64,000 nt of DNA from Talaromyces rugulosus (Eukaryota; Ascomycota; Eurotiomycetes; Eurotiales; Trichocomaceae): the NCBI RefSeq assembly GCF_013368755.1, contig NC_049565.1:3534001-3598000 (forward strand). The letters run 5' to 3'. Below are positions 18,756 to 28,270 of this stretch, piece after piece (the first letter of the stretch is position 1; each line of letters begins with the position of its first letter). A program made the translations under genes and the position numbers. The notes beneath the pieces are model-generated. The model was not told where the DNA came from. It was given only the letters and a program-made list of their open reading frames with translations, and made no database searches.

Positions 18756-20687
18756 ATGCTACTGGAAGGCATCCAGGGCTTCGCTATGGCCCCTGGACTC
18801 CCCAATATCGACAACCACCCCCTAGACCCAGGGGGGCAGGCGCTAGGTCTGGTGAACCCCGTAGGGGCCTATATAGGCACCCCAGCGGGGACAGCACCAC
18901 CAGCGCCCCCCGAGGCAAGTGCAACAGTCCCTCAGAGCGAGGGCTTCTTGCCTAGCCTGGAAATCAACCCTAGGGAGTTGTTTTCCCCCCTAAGCAGCGT
19001 GCCAGGCTCCCAGGAAGCACCTAAAACTCTAGGGAAGAGACTACAGGAACACAGCCCTGACGGGGCAGAAAGAGCCCCCATGAAGGCCCTAATCGGCCCA
19101 GCCTACAAGGACATGGAACAGGCCTTATTAGGCCACTTTGCAAGCAGCAATAGCGCGCTGCACGCGGAGATGGCCGCTATGAAGGCCTATATGACCTCTC
19201 TGGTAGAGGCTATGGAGCAGCGCCTCACAGGCCAATTGGGCGCTCTGGAGCGCCGTTTCTCAACCCTAGAAGCTCAACAGGCCTCCCCGAACGCCCCAAA
19301 CCACCCCCTAAAGCCCCTATCGTCAGGGGGCGACCGCCAGGGCCCACGACAGCCTCTGCCATCCCAGGGGACGACGTTTGCAGAGGTCGCCCATGGCCCC
19401 CAAGCTAACCCGAATAGGGCCGCTAAGCCCATAGAGCCACGCAGAGCCTCACCCCCGATATCAAAACCACCCCCTGGGGTGAAGCCCGCAGCAGGCCCCC
19501 AGTGGGCCGATATAGCGGCCAGCAATGCCCAGGAGTGGCAAATCGTTACAAAAAAACGGGCTTACTCCCCGAACCAGCCCCCAAAAGTCCAAATAGACCC
19601 AGGGAGCCTGAAGCCTATTCGCGGAAGCAACAAGGGAGACCGCAGGCTTATATTTAGGCGTGAAAATGGCCGCACCGCCCCTAGAAAGTCTAAAGCCGAT
19701 GTCATCTTGCAGCTTAACCGCTGCCTAGCCCAGGCAGGCTTCCCGAACTTCGCCAGGGTAATAGACGCCAATTACACCGAATCAGGGGCTATCTCAGCCC
19801 TATTGGACCAAGGAAGCACCGTAGGCTCGCTATTACCAGCCTATAAGGACCTATTGGTGGCTGCCTGCCACCGGGTCGACCCCGCAGTCATCTCAGTGGA
19901 AGCAGACCAACAGTGGCACAAGATTAAGGTGCATGCGGTGCCGGTAGCCCGCTATAGCGCCTCAGGGCTAGGCCTAGCCAGGGAAGAAATTGAATTAGGG
20001 GGCACATGCACCCTAATGAGAAACCCTACCTGGATCAAGCCGATAGCGGCTATCCAGACTAATAAGCAGCGTTTCTCTACTATCGTTATAACAGTAGGAG
20101 GCCTAGATGACGCCCGCAGGCTACTCGCCCGGGGCGTACGCTTCGGGGGCAACAGGCACCCTACCAGCCCCTATCACGAAGTGGGTAAAGACACCGTTTG
20201 CACCCGATGCTGCGGCATTGGCCACCGAACTTATAGAGGCTGCGGCACCCGACCACCACTCTGCACCGTGTGTGCTGGCGCCCATGAAGCCCAAGAGCAC
20301 ACCTGCAACGTGCTAGACTGCAGGGCCCAAACAGGCCACCCATGCCTGCATGCACCCACTAAATGCGGCAACTGTGGGGGGAAGCACCAGGCTGATTCCC
20401 CGGGGTGCCCCAAGCTTCGGGAGGCCCGCCGGCGACTCCATAAGCGCTTCCCTGGCGTAGAGGTCGTTATGCCCCCTCCCCCCCCTGAATGGACCGAATG
20501 GGAAGGCGTTGCTGAGGAGGCTTCTCCCCCAACCACTACCCAGGACGCCCCCCAAGCCCCAAAGCTTAGGGAGGTCGATGACGCTATGGAAGATGCCCCA
20601 GGGACATCACCCCTACCGTACTCATCCCCGTGTCCAACACCAACGCCTGGAGCTGCAGCCCCTATTAATGTTGATTATTCAACATAA
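18756..20687 (+). CDS. LINE ORF1: zinc-knuckle RNA-binding protein, copy 1 (643 aa)
   Basis: This is the Gag-like ORF1 of a Tad1-type LINE, expected to coat the element RNA. The N-terminal third is Pro/Gly-rich and disordered. Residues about 115-180 look like a coiled coil (MEQALL...LEAQQ). A folded region of unknown type covers about 310-470. The C-terminal part has three CCHC-like knuckles between residues 482 and 551 (CTRCCGIGHRTYRGC, CTVCAGAHEAQEHTC, CGNCGGKHQADSPGC). The ATG at 18,756 is the first after the 5' end. The stop (20,685-20,687) lies 17 nt downstream of the proposed ORF2 ATG, so the frames overlap slightly. It differs from copy 2 at two residues. Confidence 0.92.
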   Translation: MLLEGIQGFAMAPGLPNIDNHPLDPGGQALGLVNPVGAYIGTPAGTAPPAPPEASATVPQSEGFLPSLEINPRELFSPLSSVPGSQEAPKTLGKRLQEHSPDGAERAPMKALIGPAYKDMEQALLGHFASSNSALHAEMAAMKAYMTSLVEAMEQRLTGQLGALERRFSTLEAQQASPNAPNHPLKPLSSGGDRQGPRQPLPSQGTTFAEVAHGPQANPNRAAKPIEPRRASPPISKPPPGVKPAAGPQWADIAASNAQEWQIVTKKRAYSPNQPPKVQIDPGSLKPIRGSNKGDRRLIFRRENGRTAPRKSKADVILQLNRCLAQAGFPNFARVIDANYTESGAISALLDQGSTVGSLLPAYKDLLVAACHRVDPAVISVEADQQWHKIKVHAVPVARYSASGLGLAREEIELGGTCTLMRNPTWIKPIAAIQTNKQRFSTIVITVGGLDDARRLLARGVRFGGNRHPTSPYHEVGKDTVCTRCCGIGHRTYRGCGTRPPLCTVCAGAHEAQEHTCNVLDCRAQTGHPCLHAPTKCGNCGGKHQADSPGCPKLREARRRLHKRFPGVEVVMPPPPPEWTEWEGVAEEASPPTTTQDAPQAPKLREVDDAMEDAPGTSPLPYSSPCPTPTPGAAAPINVDYST

Positions 20688-23600
20688 TTGCGGCCGTACC
20701 TACCCCGCAACCTTAGGGGCTCTAGAAGCGGGGATAGAGCGGCAAATAGGCATTATATGCCTGCAAGAGCCTTATATTGCCTATGACTTCTCCCACCCAG
20801 GCTATCTGCTGTACTGGCCAGGGGGGGAGAAGCGGGATCAACGGGTGCTTATGGCCATCCGTAAAGACCTTATAGGGGCGGTTAGGGTCGAGAACCGCAC
20901 TGATTTAGTAGACCACCCCTATTTACAGGCCCTGGACATATGGGAAGCACCAATAATTAGCGGGCATGCCCCCCGACGCACTAGAATAGTCAACTGCTAT
21001 GATGTGTGGATTGGGGCCAGTTACCGGTGGCAAGGGGCCTTCCCTAGACGACGCCGGGCCATCGAGGACGCAGACTGGGACCTGCTTATAGTGGGTAGGT
21101 GCCTATTAGTGGGTGATTTCAACGCCCATAGCCCTTCGTGGAACCCACTGGCCAAGGGCCGGGTTAACGCTGAGCCCTTGGAACAGCTTATAGAGCGGCA
21201 CTCACTATATGTTAATAACCCACTGGGGGAGGCCACACGCTATAAGAAGACCGAGGGGGTGTCAATTATTGATTTAGCGTTATCCTCGCCAACCCTAGGG
21301 CCTCTGCAAGCCTGGGAGGTGGATAAGGATAAGCCTACAACATCTGACCATGAGCTTATCGTCCTAGCCTGGGAAGCCCTAGAACCCCCCCCAGGAGGAA
21401 TCTCCGGGGAGATTACTGGGTGGCAGATAGAAGCTCTGCAGGTAAACGAGGAAGCCCTAAAGCTGGCCACAGCAGCTTGGGCCTCAGAGGCTGTAGGCCA
21501 CCCCCCTCTTAGTGATCAATGCACCGAGGAAGACCTTGCTAGAGAGGCCAATTGGGTGCAGGACACCCTAACCAGCGTACTCGATAGGCATGCCAAAGCA
21601 GTACGGCTTTGTGCACGCTCTAAGCGGTGGTGGAAGCCAGAGCTGCGGCAAGCCCGGAGCTTATGGGCTGCAGCCCGCAAGCGGTGGCAGGCCCATGCCT
21701 GTACCGACACCGAATTCAAGGCTGCAAGAACCGCTTATTACCATGAAATAAAGGCGGCTAAAAGGACCTGCTGGGAGGTCTTCCTTGCTGAGGGAGGCCC
21801 TGGGGGGAAGGAAGAGTGGAAAAAAGGTTCGAACCCCACTGGGAACCCTTTTCCCAAAGGCCCTAGGGATGGCCTGGAAAAGCCTTCTCCAGGAGATCCT
21901 AATAGGTGTTGGATAGCCCTACAGTACACTAAGCCACGGACTAATCCCACCACCCCAGCACTCCAAGGCCCGGATCTAGAGGCTCCCCCTGCCACTACCA
22001 TGGCCGATAAAGAAGCTCTAATCAGGGAAACGGCATTTCCTAACGCCCCCCGTAGCTCCCCTCCTGGGGAGCTGCCAGGTGGACAGGCCCACATGCTTAT
22101 AACGCCAGAGCGGGTGCATCAGGCCCTATTCAGCCAGAGCATCAAGAAAGCTCCGGGGGCCGACAGGCTCAATTTTAAAGCATGCCGGCTACTCTGGGCA
22201 CTAGACTCGCCCCGAATCATAGGGATGGCTAGGCAGTGCTTTCGGCTTGGGGTGCACCCAGGGGCCTGGAAGACCGCTAAAGGCATCCTACTTCGGAAGC
22301 CAGGGAAGCCCGATTACACCCAGGTGAAGGCCTGGAGGATGATAAGCTTGCTTAGCTGCCTGGGCAAGGTTGTTGAGAAGCTGGCTGCAGGCCTTATAGC
22401 GGACTGGTGTGAGGCCCAGGGGGCTTTACACCCTGGACAAATGGGGTGCAGGCGGGGCCGTGGGGCTATTGACGCGGTGGCCTGCCTCGTGCAAACAGTG
22501 CACGAGGGATGGACTCAAAAGCTTCTCACAGGCACTATCTTTATTGACGTTATGGGGGCCTTCGACCATGTTGACCCCTATAAGCTTAGTGAGGCTATGG
22601 AAGCTGCAGGCCTGGATAATGACCTTATAAGGTGGACCTTATCCTTCCTTACAAATAGAAGGGTCAGCCTCGTAATTGACGGTTATAAAGCCCCTGAACA
22701 GCCTATTGACTCAGGGCTGCCCCAGGGCTCACCGGTCTCCCCAATCCTCTTTCTTATCTATATCCGGGGTGTGTTTCAGGCTATGGAACAGCAGGTGCCA
22801 GGAATCAAGGCCCTGTCCTATGCCGATGACATAGGCCTGGTAGCCCAGGGAAGCTCGGTCTCTGAGATCTGCAGGCAGCTAGAAGCAGCGGCAAAAGCTG
22901 CTATTGAGTGGGGACTGGCAGATAGCGTCAAATTCGACCCTAAAAAGACAGAGGCCATCCTATTCTCTAGGGCCACCAGCAGGGAACATAAAAATCAGGT
23001 CCAGGAAGCTAGGGTGCAGGTAGGAGACGCTTTAGTGGCATTCTCCCCAACAGCCATCCGGTGGTTAGGGGTCTTACTAGATCCAAAGCTTACCCTCAAA
23101 GCCCACTATAAGTACCGCCTGCAAAAAGGTCAAAATACTGAAAGACGAGTGCGGGCACTGTGCAAGGCCCAGGGGCTCCCCCCAGGCCTGGCATGGCGAA
23201 TCCAAAAGGCCACCGCGCAGTCAGTGGCGCTTTATGGGGCCGAGCTTTGGTGGCATGGGCAAAAGAACTGCCTAGAAGGACTGCAGGGCCTAATTAATAA
23301 CCAGGCCCGGGCAGTCACAGGCATGCTGAAGTCCACCCCATTAGGACCGCTTATAAGGGAGGCAGCTCTGGAACCAGCAGAGGCCCTATTAGATAGTAAA
23401 CAGCGGCGGTATGCCCTGAGACTCCTAGGACTTCCCCAGGGGCATCCAGCAGCAGAAATACTCCCCATAACGCTTAGGGAGGGAGACGCCCATGCACAGC
23501 CTGGAGAGCAGCCGCTAGAAGACCGAGCTTGGGCAACACCAACCCGCCGAGGCCCCTGGAAGCTGGGCATGGGCCTGGCCCGCAGGCTACGAGAGGCCTT

Positions 23601-24717
23601 GACCGCCGACCCCTCCCAGGGCTTTGAGCGTACAATAGAGCCTGGTAATAGGTCTATACCACTAGATTTCAGGATAGACTCCCCTGAAACCGCTATGCAA
23701 TTAGCCTCAGACCCCCTAAGTGGGATAGGGAACACTGACCTTTACTCAGACGGTTCCAGGTTAGACGATCAGCGCGTAGGCGCTGCGGTAGCTTATAAGC
23801 CACTTATTGGCCCCTGGAGGTCGCGCCTAGCTCCCCTGGGCGCAGGCTTCGAAGTCTTTGATGCAGAACTAATAGGAGTAGTCGAAGCCCTAGAGTGGGC
23901 GCTGGCAGAGAATCTTAGAGGGCCAATTAGGGTGTTTCTCGATGCTCAAGCCGCTATAGGCAGGCTTCAGCATACCCAGCCAGGCCCTGGCCAAGCCCTG
24001 GCGCTGCGGGCACATGATCTAGCCAAGGAACTGCAGGCCACCGGCCGCAGGGTTACTATATGCTGGGTGCCAGGCCATAAGGGGGTCCCAGGCAACGAAG
24101 AGGCCGATAAAGCCGCCAAGAAAGCTGCGGGGAAGCCCCGAACAGGCAAATACTCGGGCATCTCACTGGCACATGCTCAACGGGCCTGTACCGAAGCTTA
24201 TAGAGCTGCCAGGGCCAACTGGCTTGCTGCAAAGCTTGCAAAGCGTGCCCAGCGGGCAAGCCAGGCCTACTATCCCCCCCGGGGATGGAAGCTTGACCCA
24301 ATGTTGGCGAACACCCCCAAGCACCTAGCGCGGCGATATTACCAGTTCAAGACTGGCCACGCACCAATTGGGGCCTATTTGCACCGAATTAAGGCCCGAG
24401 ACTTCCCTAATTGCTTGGGGTGCTCTAGGGGGACTGAGACGGTAAGACACCTTCTTACAAACTGTCGACAGTGGTGCCACCAGCGGGAAAAACTATATGC
24501 CGGCTTGGCCGAAGCGGGGGTAAAGGCCCTGCAGGATAGCGAGCAGTGCCCCGAAGCACGCCTATTCCAGGACCCAAAGGCCACTACAGCGCTGCTGGCG
24601 TTTATAGGGGCCATTAGGGAGCGAGAGGATAACCAACAGGCCTGGGAGCAGGCCTATAAGACTGATAATTGGGGCATTGAGGCCCTGGATGAGGGAGAGC
24701 GAGAGGGGGAAGGATAG
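20668..24717 (+). CDS. LINE ORF2: endonuclease / reverse transcriptase / RNase H, copy 1 (about 1,349 aa)
   Basis: The polyprotein carries out target-primed reverse transcription. Domains from the proposed ATG 20,668: an APE-type endonuclease (LQEPY with Glu 34; GDFNAHSPSW with Asp 150; SDHELI); a reverse transcriptase (FIDVMGAFDHVD with Asp 627; GLPQGSPVSP; YADD at 718-721); an RNase H (YSDGSR, Asp 1028; WVPGHKGVPGNEEADKAAK); and a C-terminal Cys/His motif (CLGCSRGTETVRHLLTNC). I chose 20,668 because the residues after it begin the endonuclease fold and it sits 17 nt before the ORF1 stop, which suggests termination-reinitiation. The frame is open upstream, and an ATG at 20,578 is the alternative. 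All catalytic motifs look intact. Confidence 0.93.
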   Translation: MLIIQHNCGRTYPATLGALEAGIERQIGIICLQEPYIAYDFSHPGYLLYWPGGEKRDQRVLMAIRKDLIGAVRVENRTDLVDHPYLQALDIWEAPIISGHAPRRTRIVNCYDVWIGASYRWQGAFPRRRRAIEDADWDLLIVGRCLLVGDFNAHSPSWNPLAKGRVNAEPLEQLIERHSLYVNNPLGEATRYKKTEGVSIIDLALSSPTLGPLQAWEVDKDKPTTSDHELIVLAWEALEPPPGGISGEITGWQIEALQVNEEALKLATAAWASEAVGHPPLSDQCTEEDLAREANWVQDTLTSVLDRHAKAVRLCARSKRWWKPELRQARSLWAAARKRWQAHACTDTEFKAARTAYYHEIKAAKRTCWEVFLAEGGPGGKEEWKKGSNPTGNPFPKGPRDGLEKPSPGDPNRCWIALQYTKPRTNPTTPALQGPDLEAPPATTMADKEALIRETAFPNAPRSSPPGELPGGQAHMLITPERVHQALFSQSIKKAPGADRLNFKACRLLWALDSPRIIGMARQCFRLGVHPGAWKTAKGILLRKPGKPDYTQVKAWRMISLLSCLGKVVEKLAAGLIADWCEAQGALHPGQMGCRRGRGAIDAVACLVQTVHEGWTQKLLTGTIFIDVMGAFDHVDPYKLSEAMEAAGLDNDLIRWTLSFLTNRRVSLVIDGYKAPEQPIDSGLPQGSPVSPILFLIYIRGVFQAMEQQVPGIKALSYADDIGLVAQGSSVSEICRQLEAAAKAAIEWGLADSVKFDPKKTEAILFSRATSREHKNQVQEARVQVGDALVAFSPTAIRWLGVLLDPKLTLKAHYKYRLQKGQNTERRVRALCKAQGLPPGLAWRIQKATAQSVALYGAELWWHGQKNCLEGLQGLINNQARAVTGMLKSTPLGPLIREAALEPAEALLDSKQRRYALRLLGLPQGHPAAEILPITLREGDAHAQPGEQPLEDRAWATPTRRGPWKLGMGLARRLREALTADPSQGFERTIEPGNRSIPLDFRIDSPETAMQLASDPLSGIGNTDLYSDGSRLDDQRVGAAVAYKPLIGPWRSRLAPLGAGFEVFDAELIGVVEALEWALAENLRGPIRVFLDAQAAIGRLQHTQPGPGQALALRAHDLAKELQATGRRVTICWVPGHKGVPGNEEADKAAKKAAGKPRTGKYSGISLAHAQRACTEAYRAARANWLAAKLAKRAQRASQAYYPPRGWKLDPMLANTPKHLARRYYQFKTGHAPIGAYLHRIKARDFPNCLGCSRGTETVRHLLTNCRQWCHQREKLYAGLAEAGVKALQDSEQCPEARLFQDPKATTALLAFIGAIREREDNQQAWEQAYKTDNWGIEALDEGEREGEG

Positions 24718-25000
24718 CGGGCAGGGGCGGCCCGCTATTGTAGGCAACGCCCAAACGTTAGTGGCCATAAGGAGGGGGTAGTGGTTGCCACCCACTATAA
24801 GCCCCCGAATCGTCCTGCGCATATAAGTGGCTTGGGGCGAGGAAAGTGCAAGATACCTTGAAAGCATGGATCCAATGGGGGTAGAGGCACCGGTTTATAG
24901 GGGGCAACCCCTATAAGCAGGCCTAATCCACACGAATCGCTGTCTGTCATAGCCTAGGGCTCGGTATAGACGTTAAATTTGATTAAATAAATAAATAAAT
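24718..25000 (+). other. LINE 3' UTR and (AAAT)n tail, copy 1
   Basis: A non-coding 3' end with a GAATCGCTGTCTGTCATAGC core is kept almost unchanged in every copy, including RIPed relics. It is probably the signal bound by the reverse transcriptase plus the edge-spared zone. The tail is (AAAT)n here and in copy 3, but (AAT)n in copy 2 and the relics. Confidence 0.75.
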
Positions 25001-25698
25001 AATATTTAGGAAGCTGGTCTTGTTTTATTAGAATAAAAAAAAGAATTTTATTATAAATTTTTATTTGATATATAGCGCGCTATAATTAAGAAAAATATTA
25101 ATTTAATAATATTATATTAGATTTTTATATAAGGATATTATATTATTATTAACTATCTTAAGTAGATTACTAAAGAAGAATGATATATCTATAGCTATAG
25201 AATTAGGAGTAGTAAAAGCTATAGCTAGAGAGGCTATTAATTAAATATTTTTAGAGAATTAAAGCTAAAGAATAAAGTTTTTTAATTATAGCTTTTTTAG
25301 AAAGAAAAGAAGAAATTAATAAATGAAGATAAATATTTTAATTATAAATTAAGTAGTCACTATATTGATAAGTATTTTTTTAAGAAGAAAGCTCTAAATC
25401 TAAAGATTTTAGAGAAATAAAATAAGGATAATATAGATAAAGAGTTAGAAAATACCTATATTTAGAAGAAATCTTTTTTTTAGGTATATTAAATATAGAT
25501 AATAAAGTTTTAGATCTTTTATAGCTAATAGAAAGAGAGAAGAATAGTATAATTATATTTATTTAGCTAGCTAAGAATAGATATTTAATTTGTATTAAAG
25601 CTTTAGCTAATATTAGAATTAATAGATTTGTTTTTTTAGATATATTTTTAGTAAAAAAGCTTGTATAATATTTTTAGATATATATAATATCTATTTCT
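25001..25698 (+). pseudogene. RIP-degraded retroelement, protease-like trace
   Basis: AT-rich sequence with stops in all frames. Near 25,590-25,690 a plus-strand frame reads ANIRINRFVFLDIFLVKKLV, resembling the aspartic-protease region of fungal gypsy elements (a DTGANGFVFID-type motif). The upstream part may be gag but I recognise nothing in it. The downstream partner is probably the pol relic that resumes at 26,356. Confidence 0.4.
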
Positions 25699-26355
25699 TG
25701 TCATAAGAATCGTGAACGCTCAGCCAATCGATAAGTAGCGGACGCTACTTACATAAGCAAGCTGCCTGAAACTCCTATAAAGTAGACTTGCTAATTATAG
25801 AAATAAAGACGGAAATGACTACATAGGAACTTATATAATCTAGATAGTATAGATACACTGATTTAGTGAAGATACACCAAATAGATATACACCCTAAATA
25901 GTGCAGCTACACCATTTCTGTGCAAATACACTTAGTGCAGAACCACCTACCCTGTACAAGTACACCCAATGTGGATGCACCCCAACAGTATATATACACC
26001 ATATCAGTGAAAATATATTATAGCACGTGACTATACAAAGAATATAGCTAAACATAGCCAAACTATGTTTAGATATATTAATAATATAGCCAATAGAGCA
26101 TTAACTATATTTATTATATTTAAGATCAGCTATATAAAAACACTCATTTACTATTATATATCTAGCTTATTATATTTTATTCTCTTAAATAAATAGCATA
26201 GTACTATTACTTTTTAATATACTTTACAGCCTATCATTGTGATAGTACTCTACTTATCCTAGGATTGCCTTATACAAACTTCTTATCTTGCCTTCTGTTA
26301 GCAGAATACCCACCCCGATTCACATCTTGGTGATGAGTTGTTGAACCGATTGACA
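25699..26355 (+). repeat. RIP-degraded solo LTR (657 bp) with unmatched flanks
   Basis: Full-length LTR of the main gypsy family. Roughly the first 95 bp and last 80 bp are nearly unchanged; the centre is heavily mutated at CpA/TpG. The flanking 5-mers are TTTCT and ATTAT, so there is no target duplication. Confidence 0.93.
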
Positions 26356-27544
26356 ATTATAACCCAGCGCTCTTAATTTGTATAGAAATAGATACTTTGG
26401 GCAGAGCCCTAAGAGCGGTAATTACTTAGCTGTTTAAGAATTCTTAATAGTATCTAATAATTTTCTAGTCCTGGAAGCTTAAGGAACTAGAGGTGCGCTA
26501 TAAAGTATATAATTTGGAACTTCTAATAGTAATAGAAGCTTTCAAGTACTAGTAGTAATACCTAGAAGATAGCTAATATATAATTAAGATCCTGATAGAT
26601 TATAGTAACCTGTAGTACTTTGTTATCACTAAAGAACTCAACAGGTGTTAGGCTTAATGGGCAGAATATCTATCAATATTTAATTTTAATATAGAATACT
26701 GCCTAGGTTCAAAAAACCCTATAAATATGCTAAGTTATTGTCTGGACTATATAGATAGTGTTAAAAAAGATATAATGATACTCCTAATCCTGTAGAAAAA
26801 GCTGCGAAGAGATTATTTTAGGAAATAAGAACAAAACCTAATCTCTTTATATAATCAAGAATTATTTATGAATGTGCTGGCGTAAGTACAGAAAGCTTAG
26901 GGGATATCTTTTACTGTTAATAAAGAAAATGTCTACAGACCTGAAGAAGAAAATACCTTTATAGATAAAAACACTATTGCTGGTAATACAGGGGATCTAG
27001 AACTCTTAGTACCATAGTCCCTAGCGACCGAAGCTATAAGGACTAAGATGGCCTATTCAGAAATAAAACCTGACATAGAGAGTCTTCTTTAAAAATATCA
27101 ATAAAGGGACGTCTTTATATAGAAAAAGTCAAAAGAACTCTATATAGGATAGGCCAAGGGTTTAGTATAGAGTATTAAGAAGCATAATCTTCTCTAGTAT
27201 AAGAGGGCCGCATATGTGCCATCTAATAAGGCCTTACAGTCAGAAATTATAAAGAATAACTATGATAATGTATAGAGAGGCTATTTCAGAAAAGCCTGCA
27301 CTATAGTAGCTATCTATCAAAAATATTATTAGCTAGTATTAAAAGCCAATATAGACTACTATATCCAAATCTATTCTATCTATTAACAGATCAAGGTATA
27401 TAGACATTGGCAGTATAAGCTACTTAAGCTGTTACTAGTTCCATTAAAACTATTTAAAATAATAATTATAGACTTTATAACAGGATTGCTATTTGTGGGA
27501 TGATAGGGAATGACAGTTGACGCTATACTGGTCATTATCAACCT
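26356..27544 (+). pseudogene. RIP-degraded gypsy pol of a second family: RNase H to integrase
   Basis: Conceptual translation gives RNase H traces (LELLIVIEAFKY; WAEYLSIFNFNIEY), then a spacer, then integrase (YRHWQYKLLKL, IIIDFITGL). The family differs clearly from the intact copies. No reverse transcriptase precedes it: the piece begins inside RNase H right after the solo LTR. It is interrupted at 27,544 by gypsy copy B, whose duplication AACCT covers 27,540-27,544, and resumes at 35,331. Confidence 0.8.
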
Positions 27545-28201
27545 TGTCATAAGAATCGTGAACGCTCAGCCAATCGATAAGTAGCGGACGCTACTTACAT
27601 AAGCAAGCTGCCTGAAACTCCTATGGAGTAGACTTGCTAATTGTAGGAACGAAGACGGAAGTGACTACACGAGAACTCACGTGATCTGGACAGTGCAGAT
27701 GCACTGGTTTAGTGAAGACACACCAGGTGGACATACACCCTAAATGGTGCGGCTGCACCATTTCCGTGCAAATACACTTAGTGCAGAACCACCTACCCTG
27801 TGCGAGTACACCCGGTGCGGATGCACCCCAGCGGTGCGCATGCACCATGTCAGTGGAAGTGCACCATGGCACGTGACTATGCAGGGAACATAGCCAAACA
27901 TAGCCAGACTATGTTTGGATATGTCAACAACATAGCCAACAGAGCATCGACTATGCTCGCTATGTTTAGGATCAGCTATATAAGGACACTCATTTACCAT
28001 CATGTATCTAGCTCATTGTGTTTTATTCTCTCAAGCAAATAGCATATTACTATTACTCTTCAACATACTTTGCAGCCTATCATTGCGATAGTACTCTACT
28101 TATCCTAGGATTGCCTTACACAACGTTCTCATCTTGTCTTCTGTTAGCAGAATACCCACCCCGATTCACATCTTGGTGACGAGTTGTTGAACCGATTGAC
28201 A
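27545..28201 (+). repeat. 5' LTR, gypsy copy B
   Basis: 657 bp with standard ends, palindrome arrays and TATA box. Followed by the same self-complementary primer site as copy A. Confidence 0.97.
27977..28027 (+). promoter_or_regulatory. LTR core promoter and self-primer, copy B
   Basis: TATATAAGG begins at 27,977. GTGTTTTATT at 28,018-28,027 complements the primer site at 28,201-28,210, as in copy A. Confidence 0.6.
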
Positions 28202-28210
28202 ATAAAACAC
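28201..28210 (+). other. Primer-binding site, self-priming type, copy B
   Basis: AATAAAACAC at the LTR boundary, identical to copy A. Confidence 0.6.
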
Positions 28211-28270
28211 CCTCATAACACGAAGTTTTGAGAACTAGGTAAGCAATCAAACCTTACTAACGAGCTAATC

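Larger units (their letters stand above)
18717..25000 (+). mobile_element. Tad1-type LINE, copy 1, intact (about 6.28 kb)
   Basis: It runs from ACCCGCCGGG, the same 5' end as in the other copies, to an (AAAT)n tail. It has only about 39 bp of 5' leader, ORF1, ORF2 and about 280 bp of 3' UTR plus tail. There is no RIP damage. A 16-bp stretch (18,701-18,716, AATAGGATCCTAGCAT) of unknown origin separates the target duplication from the 5' end. Confidence 0.95.
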
